Shown piece after piece: positions 1 to 7,461 of a DNA stretch of 24,267 bases (within the stretch, counting starts at the first letter, position 1; each line of letters starts with the position of its first letter). The notes under the pieces were generated by a model, which had not been told where the DNA came from, ran no database searches, and saw nothing but the letters and a program-made list of their open reading frames with translations. Source of the stretch: JBCFBK01 sp050173895 (GTDB taxonomy: Bacteria; Bacteroidota; Bacteroidia; Bacteroidales; Prolixibacteraceae). Where the stretch lies: NCBI GenBank assembly GCA_050173895.1, contig JBFXKJ010000036.1, forward strand, positions 1 through 24,267, in the 5' to 3' direction. The position numbers were made by a program, and so were the translations under genes.

Positions 1-116
1 TCGAGCGCTTCCAGTCCGTTATATTTTAACACTACCTCATAACGTGATTTTAAAATTTGTTTTAACAGAGCAAGCAATTGGATTTTGTCATCAACCAGAA
101 GGACTGTTTTCATCAT
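1..116 (-). CDS. Response regulator receiver domain, N-terminal part only (cut by window edge)
   Basis: The minus strand from an ATG at 116 (or the adjacent ATG at 113) reads MMKTVLLVDDKIQLLALLKQ and continues through a K-S-R-Y-E-V-V segment to N-G-L-E-A-L at the edge. This is the first beta strand, the acidic pair (DD) and the first helix of a CheY-type receiver domain. The family takes a phosphoryl group from a histidine kinase on an Asp that would lie further on, outside the window. The output domain cannot be seen, so DNA-binding or other function is unknown. It lies on the same strand as the kinase-like gene at 10574-11341, with the mobile block between them. Family membership is fairly secure because of the VLLVDD...YEVV...NGLEAL pattern. 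Confidence 0.75.
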   Translation of the reverse strand, partial: MMKTVLLVDDKIQLLALLKQILKSRYEVVLKYNGLEAL

Positions 117-517
117 ACGTGATTTCCCGTTAGTACTTTTGTCACTCAAATTTTCCACCACAAATATGCTATTTTTTTTGTAATTATTTACCTGGGTACT
201 AAAATTACGGGAATTTTTAGAATTTGCTCATCATTATCCTCCGGTAGTTTAAGAGTTTTTTGAATTTTACGGATATGCACAGGAGATTGTTGATAAGTTT
301 CGGTTTTTCCTGTTTTTTAAGTGCCTGATATTTTCATATTCGGGGCTTTGGTGAAAAATGTTTATAAATATCTCCGCCTTGGAGGCATAAAATTTAAAAA
401 TCAGTCATTATCAACAATTTGAAGTTTTCGCCGTTAACAACTTTACCTGTAAATTCTTGGTTTTTAGCATACTGTGGGATTACTTTTGAAAAAAAAGTTT
501 TGGTAAAGGATATCGCC
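117..517. other. Gene-free stretch: response-regulator 5' region and IS66 left non-coding end
   Basis: Positions 117-179 are the upstream region of the response regulator, AT-rich with an 8-T run ending at 179. Positions 180-517 are the left non-coding end of the IS66 element, starting at its terminal inverted repeat. An open frame extends upstream of the transposase to a TTG at 419, but those residues do not look like an IS66 start. I see no separate gene and no tnpA/tnpB accessory genes here. Confidence 0.6.
180..195 (+). repeat. IS66 left terminal inverted repeat
   Basis: GTAATTATTTACCTGG matches the reverse complement of 1975-1990 in all 16 positions. Similarity fades inward after this. 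Confidence 0.85.
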
Positions 518-1969
518 ATGCAAATATTACTCCGCAGGCTTGAAGAACTAACCAGGCATGTAAGCCGATTAGAAAAAGAGAATAAGGCCTTGCGCGATGA
601 AAATGTTTTTCTAAAGACTGAGAACGCGAGTTTGAAGGACGAAATTAGTTTACTAAAAACTGCGAATGCCGATTTGAAGGCTCGTTTAAACAGCGACAGC
701 CATAACAGTAACAAGCCGCCATCAAGCGATGGGTATAAAAAAAAGACCATTAAGCCGGCTTTTCCAAAAGGGAAAAACAGCAGGCAGGGGGGACAAGAGG
801 GGCATGAAGGGAAGACCTTGCGGCAGGTTGAAGTCCCGGATAAAATAGTGGTTTGTGCTCCCGGCACTTGTAGTTGCGGGCATGAATTTACAGAAAAAGA
901 GTTTGGGTTGGCAGAGAAACGCCAGGTTTTCGATCTTCTTCAACCCAAACTTCATATCATGGAATACCAACTGTTTAAAGGGTGCTGCCCGGTATACGGG
1001 AGGGAGCAAAAAGGGGTCGCCCCTGAAGGGGTAAATTCCCCGGTACAATACGGGCACAATGTGAAAGCATTTGCTGTGTTGTTAAATGTTCATTACAGGA
1101 TTCCCTACAAAAAGATACAGGATTTGTTTAATGATTTGTTCGGTTATCCGGTAAACGAATCGACCATCATCCAGGCCGGGCAAATGTGTTACCGGGAACT
1201 GGAAGAAAGCGAGCAGATGATCAAGTCCAAAATACTCGGAGGAGAGGTCGCGCATGCCGATGAAACAGGAATCCGGGTAGAGGGGAAGCTCCAGTGGCTG
1301 CACACGGCAACCACCCTGTTGTATACCTATCTTTTTGTCCATGAAAAACGGGGAGCCGGAGCAATAGAGAGCAAAAAATCCATTCTGATGGATTACATCG
1401 GCTGGCTTGTCCATGATTGCTGGAGCAGTTATTTTAACCTGGAAAAGTTGAAACACGCTATTTGTTGTGCACATATCCTAAGGGAACTGGACGCATTGAT
1501 CGAACACTTTCAGTCCAAATGGGCACGTGTTTTTAAATTGTTTTTGTTGTCGGTTTACCAAATGCCTTTTGAGCAAAGAATCCTACACAGGGAACTCATC
1601 GAATCAAGATATGACCGTATTTGCAGTTTGGGTGAAAAAGCAGAACCTCCGCCAATAAAAATACCAGGGAAAAGAGGCCGGTGCAAATCGACAAAAGGAA
1701 GAAACCTGGTCGAACGTCTGATCAGCAAAAAAGATGCAGTACTGGCATTTGCCTTCAACCGGGAAGTACCTTTTACGAATAATGTGGCTGAGCGGGACCT
1801 TAGAGCGGCAAAGGTCAAGCAAAAAGTATCCAACTGTTTCCGAACTTTCAGGGGCGCTGAAATCTATGCCCGGATTGAAGGTTTTATATCTACCGCAAGA
1901 AAAAACCAGCGTAATGTCTTTACCGAGTTATGTGCCACATTTGAAGGGCATAATTTTCTTACCTCATAA
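518..1969 (+). CDS. tnpC: IS66-family transposase (TnpC, DDE type)
   Basis: The ATG at 518 gives 483 residues starting MQILLRRLEELTRHVSRLEK. A frame open to a TTG at 419 adds 33 residues that do not resemble the family, so I prefer 518. The order is as in the family: an N-terminal leucine-rich coiled coil (about 1-60), the N-S-N-K-P-P-S-S-D-G motif, a zinc-ribbon-like region, then the DDE domain. Likely catalytic acids are Asp248 (HADETG), Asp300 (HDCWSSYF) and Glu425 (NNVAERDLRAAK). The zinc-ribbon region shows CSCGHEF first, but the second pair reads CCPVYG where CPxCG is usual, so one Cys appears to be Tyr. No stop or frameshift is seen. The enzyme would cut and move the 180-1990 element. 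Confidence 0.9.
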   Translation: MQILLRRLEELTRHVSRLEKENKALRDENVFLKTENASLKDEISLLKTANADLKARLNSDSHNSNKPPSSDGYKKKTIKPAFPKGKNSRQGGQEGHEGKTLRQVEVPDKIVVCAPGTCSCGHEFTEKEFGLAEKRQVFDLLQPKLHIMEYQLFKGCCPVYGREQKGVAPEGVNSPVQYGHNVKAFAVLLNVHYRIPYKKIQDLFNDLFGYPVNESTIIQAGQMCYRELEESEQMIKSKILGGEVAHADETGIRVEGKLQWLHTATTLLYTYLFVHEKRGAGAIESKKSILMDYIGWLVHDCWSSYFNLEKLKHAICCAHILRELDALIEHFQSKWARVFKLFLLSVYQMPFEQRILHRELIESRYDRICSLGEKAEPPPIKIPGKRGRCKSTKGRNLVERLISKKDAVLAFAFNREVPFTNNVAERDLRAAKVKQKVSNCFRTFRGAEIYARIEGFISTARKNQRNVFTELCATFEGHNFLTS

Positions 1970-1974
1970 AATAG

Positions 1975-1990
1975 CCAGGTAAATAATTAC
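1975..1990 (-). repeat. IS66 right terminal inverted repeat
   Basis: CCAGGTAAATAATTAC is the exact complement of the left end at 180-195. It begins six bases after the transposase stop codon. Confidence 0.85.
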
Positions 1991-2029
1991 TCTCATTTTT
2001 TAATTTGTACTTTTTTTGATTCCTGTTAT

Positions 2030-2792
2030 TTATTGATAGTCTCCCCTGATGTTCTCATGTTGGGGGAGTTTCTTTGTTGTCAGGGGTTCATCCCCGGTCA
2101 TCCTGTTTTCGATCCGGTTACGCACAAAACGATAACTCAGTATCCCGTTGGCAACGGCCACCTGGCAAGCCTCTTCAAAACACAGGGGGTCGGTTTTGCG
2201 CTGCAGGCTTAACAGCCCGTCACAACGTTTATAAAGAACCTCCGGGGTTTCTTCCTTTGCAAACATCATCTCCATCAGCCGGAGCATGCCCTCCGATCTT
2301 TTCCGGGCCAGATCCATGTAATATGTGGGGCTCCGGTCCATGTAATGTTGATGGTTGGAGGCCATGTGCTCACGTTGGATGGTATACCCAAAGCCGATGC
2401 TGCGCTGATGAGTGGCAACCAGTTCTGCTTTGCAATAAACCTGAACCAGGGTACGGGTATAAATCACCTCTGCCTTTTCCCCGGTAAAGGTGTAAGGAAC
2501 CGAGTAATAATGTTTATCCCGTGCCAGGTAAATGCAACTGTTTTGCTGCACCCTCAGGCTTGCATAATAACGGATATCAAAGCCTGTCGGAGGCAAGGGT
2601 TTCAACAACTCTTTTTCTTCTGCCAGGAAACACTCTTCCCGGCTGTAATCCCGCTGTTGCATCCGGGTTTGATTATGCATCCGAACCTTTTCCTGCAAGG
2701 CTTCGTTCACCTGCCCCAGGGAAAAGAAGACATGATTGCGCAAACGGGCATACACCCGCTGGTAAACCAGATGTACCTGATTTTCAACCAGT
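2030..2792 (-). pseudogene. istA: IS21 transposase IstA, C-terminal half
   Basis: Reading into the gene from the RIT boundary gives L-V-E-N-Q-V-H-L-V-Y-Q-R-V-Y-A-R-L-R-N, the conserved IstA stretch with the third catalytic acid (the Glu of VEN). It then runs through R-D-Y-S-R-E-E and the C-terminal beta-rich domain to GDYQ and a TAA stop at 2030-2032. It joins exactly in frame with the N-terminal half at 6268-7037: A-P-K-D-K-A on one side and L-V-E-N on the other. No other stop or frameshift is seen, so excision of the RIT element would restore an open reading frame of about 510 codons. Separated from its start, this half is not expected to make a useful protein. Confidence 0.85.
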
Positions 2793-2799
2793 GCTTTAT
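2793..2799 (+). repeat. Left copy of 7-bp direct repeat flanking the RIT element
   Basis: GCTTTAT occurs here and at 6268-6274, directly repeated on both sides of the element. An uninterrupted istA needs only one copy (K-D-K-A codons), so the pair is most simply a target duplication or crossover sequence. Confidence 0.65.
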
Positions 2800-2824
2800 T
2801 ATGTAAATATTTACATAATAAAGC
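2793..2824. repeat. 32-bp perfect palindrome at the left RIT end
   Basis: GCTTTAT, then the 18-bp palindrome TATGTAAATATTTACATA, then ATAAAGC form a 32-bp perfect palindrome with no spacer. It is only at the ritC-side end of the element. It contains two facing TTATGTAAA motifs and resembles a tyrosine-recombinase core site with two inverted binding arms. Its role is inferred, not shown. Confidence 0.7.
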
Positions 2825-2848
2825 AAATGTAAAGATTATCGTTATGTA
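2818..2848 (+). repeat. RIT left inverted repeat (31 bp)
   Basis: This begins ATAAAGCAAATGTAAAGATT and ends at TTATGTA. It is a perfect reverse complement of 6244-6274, and similarity stops abruptly on the inner side. It contains two ATGTAAA motifs. Confidence 0.85.
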
Positions 2849-2898
2849 AAGACAACCTTACAAAAGGTTGATTTGCAAGGTTATCTTAAAGAATCCGT

Positions 2899-3927
2899 TT
2901 ACATAATTCTATTCTTTCCAAGGTTCATGAGCCATTCTTTCAGCGAAGCGTTAGCCTCCCAAAGAGGTTCTTCCGGATTCACGATCTGCTGGCTTGCGCC
3001 TTCGATGGCTTCTCGTTTACGGTGGTTGGAAAGCTTTACATAGATTTCTGTGGTCTGTACGCTGGCATGGCCGAGCAGGTCGCGCACAACTATCAATTCG
3101 GTGCCTTTATCTACCAGGGCCATTGCCGTGGAATGGCGCAGCTTGTGGGGGCTGGTGTCCGCCGGGATGAGAGAGGGATTCCGGGTTCGTGCCATGTCGG
3201 CATATTTTCTGAGCAAATGATTGATGCCCTGGCGTGTGAACTGGTTTCCCGAGTGGTTGGTGAACAGGGGTCGGTCAAGGTTATGTGGAAGAAAGGCACC
3301 CGTTTTGGAGGTGTAGTTTGCCAAAACCTTGCCAAGCTGTTTTATCATCGGAACATGTCGTTTTTTGCCCCCTTTACCGTGGATGAGCAGATGGCGGGGA
3401 TGGTTCATTGACACATCGCGCCCTTTGATTTGGACGAGCTCGCTGACGCGTATGCCAGTTGTATACATCAGGAAGAACATGGCATAATCGCGTTGTCCGG
3501 ACAATGTTGCCCTGTCTATCTGGCCCAGCAGCAGGTTAATGCCCTCAGGCTTGAGATAGGAAATTTCCTTTTGTTGACCTTTTTTGACTTTGATTTTTCT
3601 CACATCATCAGTTTGTGCCAGGTATTCGGGCCGTTCATAGCGGACGTAAATGGCAAAGCTTTTGAAAGCTGCGAGTCGTTGGTTTCGTGTGGCTACTGCC
3701 ACAGACCGGTTTTGTTCCAGCCAGTCGAGGAACGACAAGATATTTTGCCGTGTGATGTGGTGCAGGTCGATCTGCCCGGCAGCCACATGCAGCACTGACT
3801 CCATGTAGTCGATGAACTGCACGAATGCGACCCTGTAGGTAGAGATGGTGCAACCTGATACGCCCAGATCATTAACGAGGTAATCGCAGAAGTATTTGTG
3901 TAGTAATAATGCAAAGTCAGTCTTCAT
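2899..3927 (-). CDS. ritC: RIT tyrosine recombinase, third gene (RitC-type)
   Basis: The ATG at 3927 gives 342 residues (MKTDFALLLHKYFCDYLVND...). It is preferred to an upstream in-frame ATG because AAGGAGGT sits five bases before it (3933-3940). An N-terminal SAM-like core-binding domain (about 5-100) is followed by the catalytic domain. Catalytic residues seen in order are Arg in TTGIRVSEL, Lys in HGKGGKKR, HKLRH, GHAS, and the nucleophilic Tyr in TEIYVKL. The start overlaps the end of the preceding recombinase gene by 11 bp, so translation is probably coupled. The stop codon TAA lies inside a TTTACATAA motif (2898-2906) like those in the element ends. With its partners it would catalyse integration or excision; the division of labour among the three is unknown. 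Confidence 0.88.
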   Translation of the reverse strand: MKTDFALLLHKYFCDYLVNDLGVSGCTISTYRVAFVQFIDYMESVLHVAAGQIDLHHITRQNILSFLDWLEQNRSVAVATRNQRLAAFKSFAIYVRYERPEYLAQTDDVRKIKVKKGQQKEISYLKPEGINLLLGQIDRATLSGQRDYAMFFLMYTTGIRVSELVQIKGRDVSMNHPRHLLIHGKGGKKRHVPMIKQLGKVLANYTSKTGAFLPHNLDRPLFTNHSGNQFTRQGINHLLRKYADMARTRNPSLIPADTSPHKLRHSTAMALVDKGTELIVVRDLLGHASVQTTEIYVKLSNHRKREAIEGASQQIVNPEEPLWEANASLKEWLMNLGKNRIM

Positions 3928-4891
3928 AATACACCTCCTTTCCAAAGACATCTTCGAGAGTGGCATCGAACTTCTTTTGCAGGTAGGGATAAAGGTTTAC
4001 TGCAAGTCGCAGGTAACGCTCGGTAGACATGATGCTGGCATGACCCATATAAGCTGACAATATGGGAAGCGCCACGTACATGTCGTGTCCACGCTCAATC
4101 ATCTGCTTGAAAGCACCCACGGCATGTGTGTGGCGCCAGTCGTGCAGGCGTTTCGTGCTCCCTGCGGCGGATGCCGACGGAATGCCGGCCATGCACAGCA
4201 GACGGCTGTGTACTTCCTCAAGCCAGTCGCGCCGCAAAGCACTACCCTTGCGGTTGGAAAAAATGAAGTCATTCTCTCGCAAAAGATAGAAGGTTCTATC
4301 GGCATATTCCTTAAGCAATGCATGCATCGATTCTGACAAGACGGCGTAACGTTCCTTCGAACCCTTTGTGACACGCAGTCTGATTATGCCCTCTTCGATG
4401 TCAATGTCTTTCATCCTGATCATCAGCGTTTCAGTGACGCGCAGTCCACAACTATATAAAAGCCTGAACAGTACTGGGAATTGTATCTTGTTTTTGGGAT
4501 TGCCCGGAAAGTCGTAAGCATCCACGGCCTGAAAGTACCGGTCAATTTCGTCATCGGTATAGATGTGGGGGACAAAATTGCTTTTGGGCGGTCGTACATC
4601 GCGCAGAAGCGTCACTTTATACCCCTTTACGAAGAGGAACTCGAAGAATCGCTTGGTGAAGTTGATTCGCATGTAATGGCCGTGACCGGACTCGCCATCA
4701 CGGCGGGAACGCCATGATGCAGAAACTTCAGCATCAAAACCGATGAGAGGTATTTTGTTACCTTCCAGAAAAGCATCAAGCTTCTTGAGATACAGGATGT
4801 CCTGATCGATGCAGATGCCGGTAGCCTGGCGATAATCCAGAAAGACATCGATTTCCCCGGCGAAAGCTGAGATGAATGACGGTCGGTTCAT
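3917..4891 (-). CDS. ritB: RIT tyrosine recombinase, second gene (RitB-type)
   Basis: This 324-residue recombinase starts at the ATG at 4891, overlapping the stop of the upstream gene as ATGA. TCCTCCTT at 4898-4905 gives a strong Shine-Dalgarno (AAGGAGGA) six bases before the start. The N-terminal half holds the core-binding domain (SFISAFAGEIDVFLDYRQAT...). The catalytic domain shows Arg in YSCGLRVTET, Lys in RVTKGSKER, HDWRH, GHAS, and Tyr in TERYLRL. The protein has a C-terminal extension past the Tyr (YPYLQKKFDATLEDVFGKE). It belongs to a different subfamily from its two neighbours, as expected for RIT trios. All catalytic residues are present. Confidence 0.88.
   Translation of the reverse strand: MNRPSFISAFAGEIDVFLDYRQATGICIDQDILYLKKLDAFLEGNKIPLIGFDAEVSASWRSRRDGESGHGHYMRINFTKRFFEFLFVKGYKVTLLRDVRPPKSNFVPHIYTDDEIDRYFQAVDAYDFPGNPKNKIQFPVLFRLLYSCGLRVTETLMIRMKDIDIEEGIIRLRVTKGSKERYAVLSESMHALLKEYADRTFYLLRENDFIFSNRKGSALRRDWLEEVHSRLLCMAGIPSASAAGSTKRLHDWRHTHAVGAFKQMIERGHDMYVALPILSAYMGHASIMSTERYLRLAVNLYPYLQKKFDATLEDVFGKEVYYED
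3933..3940 (-). promoter_or_regulatory. Strong Shine-Dalgarno for ritC
   Basis: AAGGAGGT on the minus strand ends five bases before the ATG at 3927 and lies inside the end of ritB. It decides the ritC start. Near-consensus Shine-Dalgarno sequences are uncommon in Bacteroidota. Confidence 0.7.
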
Positions 4892-6147
4892 TTCACATCC
4901 TCCTTTCTATTTGTATACCAGTAGCTGTTAAGGTTCGGCACCGGAAGTGAACATTCACGCAGACGGTCGATGTCTATCTTGACATAGGTTTTGGTTGACT
5001 CGGTCGAAGAATGTCCCAGGGCAGTGCTGATCACCTGGAAGCCGATCCCCTGCTTGAGCATGTTGGAGGCCAGGCTGAAACGAAGTGAGTGGGGCCCGTG
5101 TTTCTTTTGCTGCCATCCCTTTATCTGTGACCGGCGGAAAGCGGCGGTAACTATTGAATGGATGGTCGCGGTGGAAAGGGGCTTGCCTTTGGTGATATGG
5201 TCGTGGCTGACGATGATGACATCGTTAACTTCGGTTGACCGGCCATGGCGGAAATAGTCAATAATGGCATTCCCCACAGATGAGAGCAACGGGTATTGCA
5301 CAGGCACATCGGTCTTGTATTGACTAAACGAAACAGTGTTTCGTTCCCAGTCGACATGCTTAAGACTTAGCCTGACAATGTCGGAGGCACGCATCCCGTA
5401 TTCTGCGGCAAGGAGAACAACCAAATAATCCCGCTTTCCCTTGGGCGTGCTGCGATCGATAGCTCCGAGCAAAGATTTTATTTCCTCTGTGGTATAGGTT
5501 GTGGGTATATCAAGATGTTTGGAACGCTTTGGCTCTTTTAATACATAGGGAGACAGGTCTTTACCAAGGATACTGAAGTCGAACAGGTATTGAAGCATCT
5601 CCCTGACGGTGGATTTATAACTGGTTCTATTACCGCAGGCGTCCGAGGCAAAGAACTCTTCGTTTAATTCGATGGTCACATTCTGGATATCCAGCATTTT
5701 GTCATGTAGAAAGTTGTCATACCTACAAAGAATCCCAAACTTGTCCTGGATGGTGGAGGGTCGATATCCCTTTTCTTCCCCGCACCAACGCAAATAGGGA
5801 TGCACATGGTCTTTCAGGATGGTGTAGAACCTATGTTCCTTGAGGGGTGTCCTTCCTTCAAAAGGTTCCCCTTTGAGGAAGTTGTTGAGCATCCGCAGTA
5901 CCCTCAAAGTGATTTTATCTTTGTCCGGGAGATTTATAGCGGCCTCCCAACGCCCGGTTTTTTCCAGGGAGTAGGCACGTATTGCCTCCTCGGACACACA
6001 GTCAATGGCGTAGTCGTTAGCCCACTCGCCGAACAAACGGCAGACTTTGCCATAAGTCCAGCGAAGTTCCTGGCTGTACCCCATATCGATAAGTTCGAGT
6101 TGGAACTCATCGATAACTTTTTTGATTTTCTTCGGCATCGTTTTCAT
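4888..6147 (-). CDS. ritA: RIT tyrosine recombinase, first gene (RitA-type)
   Basis: The 419-residue product starts at the ATG at 6147 (MKTMPKK; an ATG three codons later is possible). It is the largest of the trio. The first 230 residues hold an extended core-binding region, followed by the catalytic domain beginning near D-I-P-T-T-Y-T-T-E-E-I. Catalytic residues are Arg in EYGMRASDI, Lys in SQYKTD, HSLR, GHSS, and Tyr in TKTYVKI. It is first in the operon, about 100 bp inside the element end, so any promoter lies in 6148-6243; I could not identify a clear TAnnTTTG box there. No Shine-Dalgarno is seen before this start, unlike the next two genes. It overlaps ritB by 4 bp. Confidence 0.88.
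   Translation of the reverse strand: MKTMPKKIKKVIDEFQLELIDMGYSQELRWTYGKVCRLFGEWANDYAIDCVSEEAIRAYSLEKTGRWEAAINLPDKDKITLRVLRMLNNFLKGEPFEGRTPLKEHRFYTILKDHVHPYLRWCGEEKGYRPSTIQDKFGILCRYDNFLHDKMLDIQNVTIELNEEFFASDACGNRTSYKSTVREMLQYLFDFSILGKDLSPYVLKEPKRSKHLDIPTTYTTEEIKSLLGAIDRSTPKGKRDYLVVLLAAEYGMRASDIVRLSLKHVDWERNTVSFSQYKTDVPVQYPLLSSVGNAIIDYFRHGRSTEVNDVIIVSHDHITKGKPLSTATIHSIVTAAFRRSQIKGWQQKKHGPHSLRFSLASNMLKQGIGFQVISTALGHSSTESTKTYVKIDIDRLRECSLPVPNLNSYWYTNRKEDVK
4898..4905 (-). promoter_or_regulatory. Strong Shine-Dalgarno for ritB
   Basis: AAGGAGGA on the minus strand lies six bases upstream of the ritB ATG (4891) and within the last codons of ritA. It supports the chosen start and translational coupling. 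Confidence 0.7.
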
Positions 6148-6243
6148 GTTTAACAGATTGATGCCTAAAGGTACTCAAAGCAATGTTATGTAAAGAAATA
6201 ATGCAAATAAGAGCTGATTAATAAGGTCTTAAGAAGCAATATC

Positions 6244-6274
6244 TACATAACGATAATCTTTACATTTGCTTTAT
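6244..6274 (-). repeat. RIT right inverted repeat (31 bp) including the right GCTTTAT copy
   Basis: The perfect complement of 2818-2848. The last seven bases (6268-6274, GCTTTAT) are also the right copy of the flanking direct repeat and belong to the istA codons K-D-K-A. The 25-bp palindrome extension found at the left end is absent here. Confidence 0.85.
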
Positions 6275-7037
6275 CTTTTGGAGCCCGCGAACGGGTTGCC
6301 AATACGGCGAAACCATAGTGATTGGAAAAATCCTCCATCACCTGGTTTAGATCCGGTTCATACTTGTCGGTTTTAACAACGGCAGCCTTGAGGTTGTCGG
6401 GGACAACGATTTTGGGAACCCCACCCAGTGATTGTAAACAGCAGCTAAGGGCATAGAGGAAGTTCTCGGTGTTTTGACTGGGAACAGCCATGGCAAAACC
6501 ATAATCCGAATAAGGGAGTGTGGCTACAAAAACATAAACCTTAATTGCCTCTCCTGTCTCCCGGTCCACATAAAAGAGCGCATCCCCCGCAAAATCGATG
6601 AATAGCTGCTCCGCGGGCTGATGAATCAGGATTCCCGAGGGTTTTCGGGCGACTCGAAGCTGATTTAAATGGAAACAAAATTGCGAATAACGGTAACCAT
6701 CCGGATACCGTTCAAGATATTCTTCCCAAAGAAGTTTAACGGTTACATACTTGCGTTTTAACTCCTTTTCAAAATAAGGAAGCATTTGTTTCAACTCGTT
6801 AAACCGCTCTTCCAGGTAAGCCGGGTTACCGGCATGAAAGCGTCCTTCCAGTACCGGATCCTCCAGCGAAAGAAGCTCTTTAATATCCAGCTTCCCGACC
6901 TTTATCTTACTGAGGTAACTGTTGACCGTTCCTTTGTAAATCCCAAGTTCTTTTGCTATCTGGCGGTTGGATAACCCGCTTTGATGAAGCTTTAAAATTT
7001 GCTTTAACTGACTCATACGTAGTACTTTTCTTGACAT
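6268..7037 (-). pseudogene. istA: IS21 transposase IstA, N-terminal half
   Basis: The ATG at 7037 (MSRKVLRMSQLKQILKLHQS) is preferred. Upstream in-frame codons run into the terminal repeats. A helix-turn-helix (GLSNRQIAKELGIYKGTVNS, about residues 20-40) is followed by the integrase core. The first catalytic Asp is in LFIDFAGDALF and the second in IVVPDNLKAAV. The reading frame reaches A-P-K-D-K-A at 6268 and then enters RIT sequence, adding N-V-K-I-I-V-M and a stop at 6243. The third catalytic acid lies in the other half at 2030-2792. The truncated protein keeps the DNA-binding part and could in principle still bind the IS21 end repeats. Confidence 0.85.
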
Positions 7038-7448
7038 AAATTTTGTGTGCGTTGATGATTGATTTTTAAGCACACAAAGTTCTCGAAAAGTTACTCCTCC
7101 CACAGACACTAACCGGGTGGTTATGCTCCGGATTCCCAAAAGGCTGTTTGGTGAGACACCGGGAAAACGCAGCCCTTTCTTTTACAACGGGTTAACCTGC
7201 CATCTTTGGGTGGTCATGCTCCGGAATCAGTGCCGTTTCCCACCTTTTTTCACTCAAAAACCTGAAGTGGGTGGTTATGCTCCGGAATTGCTCTGCGCGG
7301 GCCGCATAATTCTACCAAAAACCACATTTTACACCCCAAAAATCCTCTGTTAACCCCGTTTTTGGGTGCATATCCGCCGGAATGTCATGATTTTTTCCCT
7401 TGAAAAATGCCCATTCCCCGCGGATTCTTTCTAAATTACTGGGTGGTT
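7038..7448. other. Non-coding IS21 end region upstream of istA
   Basis: This 411-bp stretch holds the terminal repeats of the IS21 element and presumably the istA promoter. Short open frames here are not supported as genes. No clear promoter was recognised. Confidence 0.6.
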
Positions 7449-7461
7449 ATGCTCCGGATTA
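7115..7461 (-). repeat. Five IS21 terminal-repeat copies
   Basis: The unit GGGTGGTTATGCTCCGGAAT (plus-strand reading) occurs at 7115-7133, 7208-7227 (one C for T), 7269-7288, 7364-7383 (degenerate: GGGTGCATATCCGCCGGAAT) and 7441-7461. All are in the same orientation at irregular spacing. IS21-family ends carry such multiple transposase-binding repeats. The outermost copy overlaps the start of the higA reading frame. Confidence 0.8.

Larger units (their letters stand above)
180..1990 (+). mobile_element. IS66-family insertion sequence, single-ORF (ISBst12-like) type
   Basis: The element is bounded by a perfect 16-bp inverted repeat, GTAATTATTTACCTGG at 180-195 and its complement at 1975-1990, and is 1811 bp long. 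It starts with GTA, as IS66 ends usually do. It contains one transposase gene and no tnpA or tnpB, as in the ISBst12 subgroup. IS66 elements normally make an 8-bp target duplication. Here the left flank is eight T and the right flank is TCTCATTT, so no duplication is visible. The right end lies directly at the place where istB of the neighbouring IS21 should begin, which suggests that a deletion or rearrangement followed insertion. Confidence 0.85.
2800..6267 (-). mobile_element. RIT (recombinase-in-trio) element inserted in IS21 istA
   Basis: Three consecutive, overlapping tyrosine-recombinase genes of three different subfamilies, all on the minus strand and nothing else, match the published definition of RIT elements. 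The ends carry a 31-bp perfect inverted repeat (2818-2848 and 6244-6274), and the element is flanked by GCTTTAT direct repeats. The left end has an additional 25 bp forming a palindrome. Insertion splits istA between the second catalytic Asp and the catalytic Glu. All three recombinases keep their catalytic residues and are open, so the element may be active. Its length is about 3.5 kb between the direct repeats. Confidence 0.88.

Noticed and set aside
419..517. N-terminal extension of the IS66 transposase from TTG
   Set aside because: Residues do not resemble the family and the ATG at 518 gives a normal start.
7115..7461. Spaced repeats that could suggest a CRISPR array
   Set aside because: Irregular spacing, degenerate copy and IS21 context show they are transposon end repeats.
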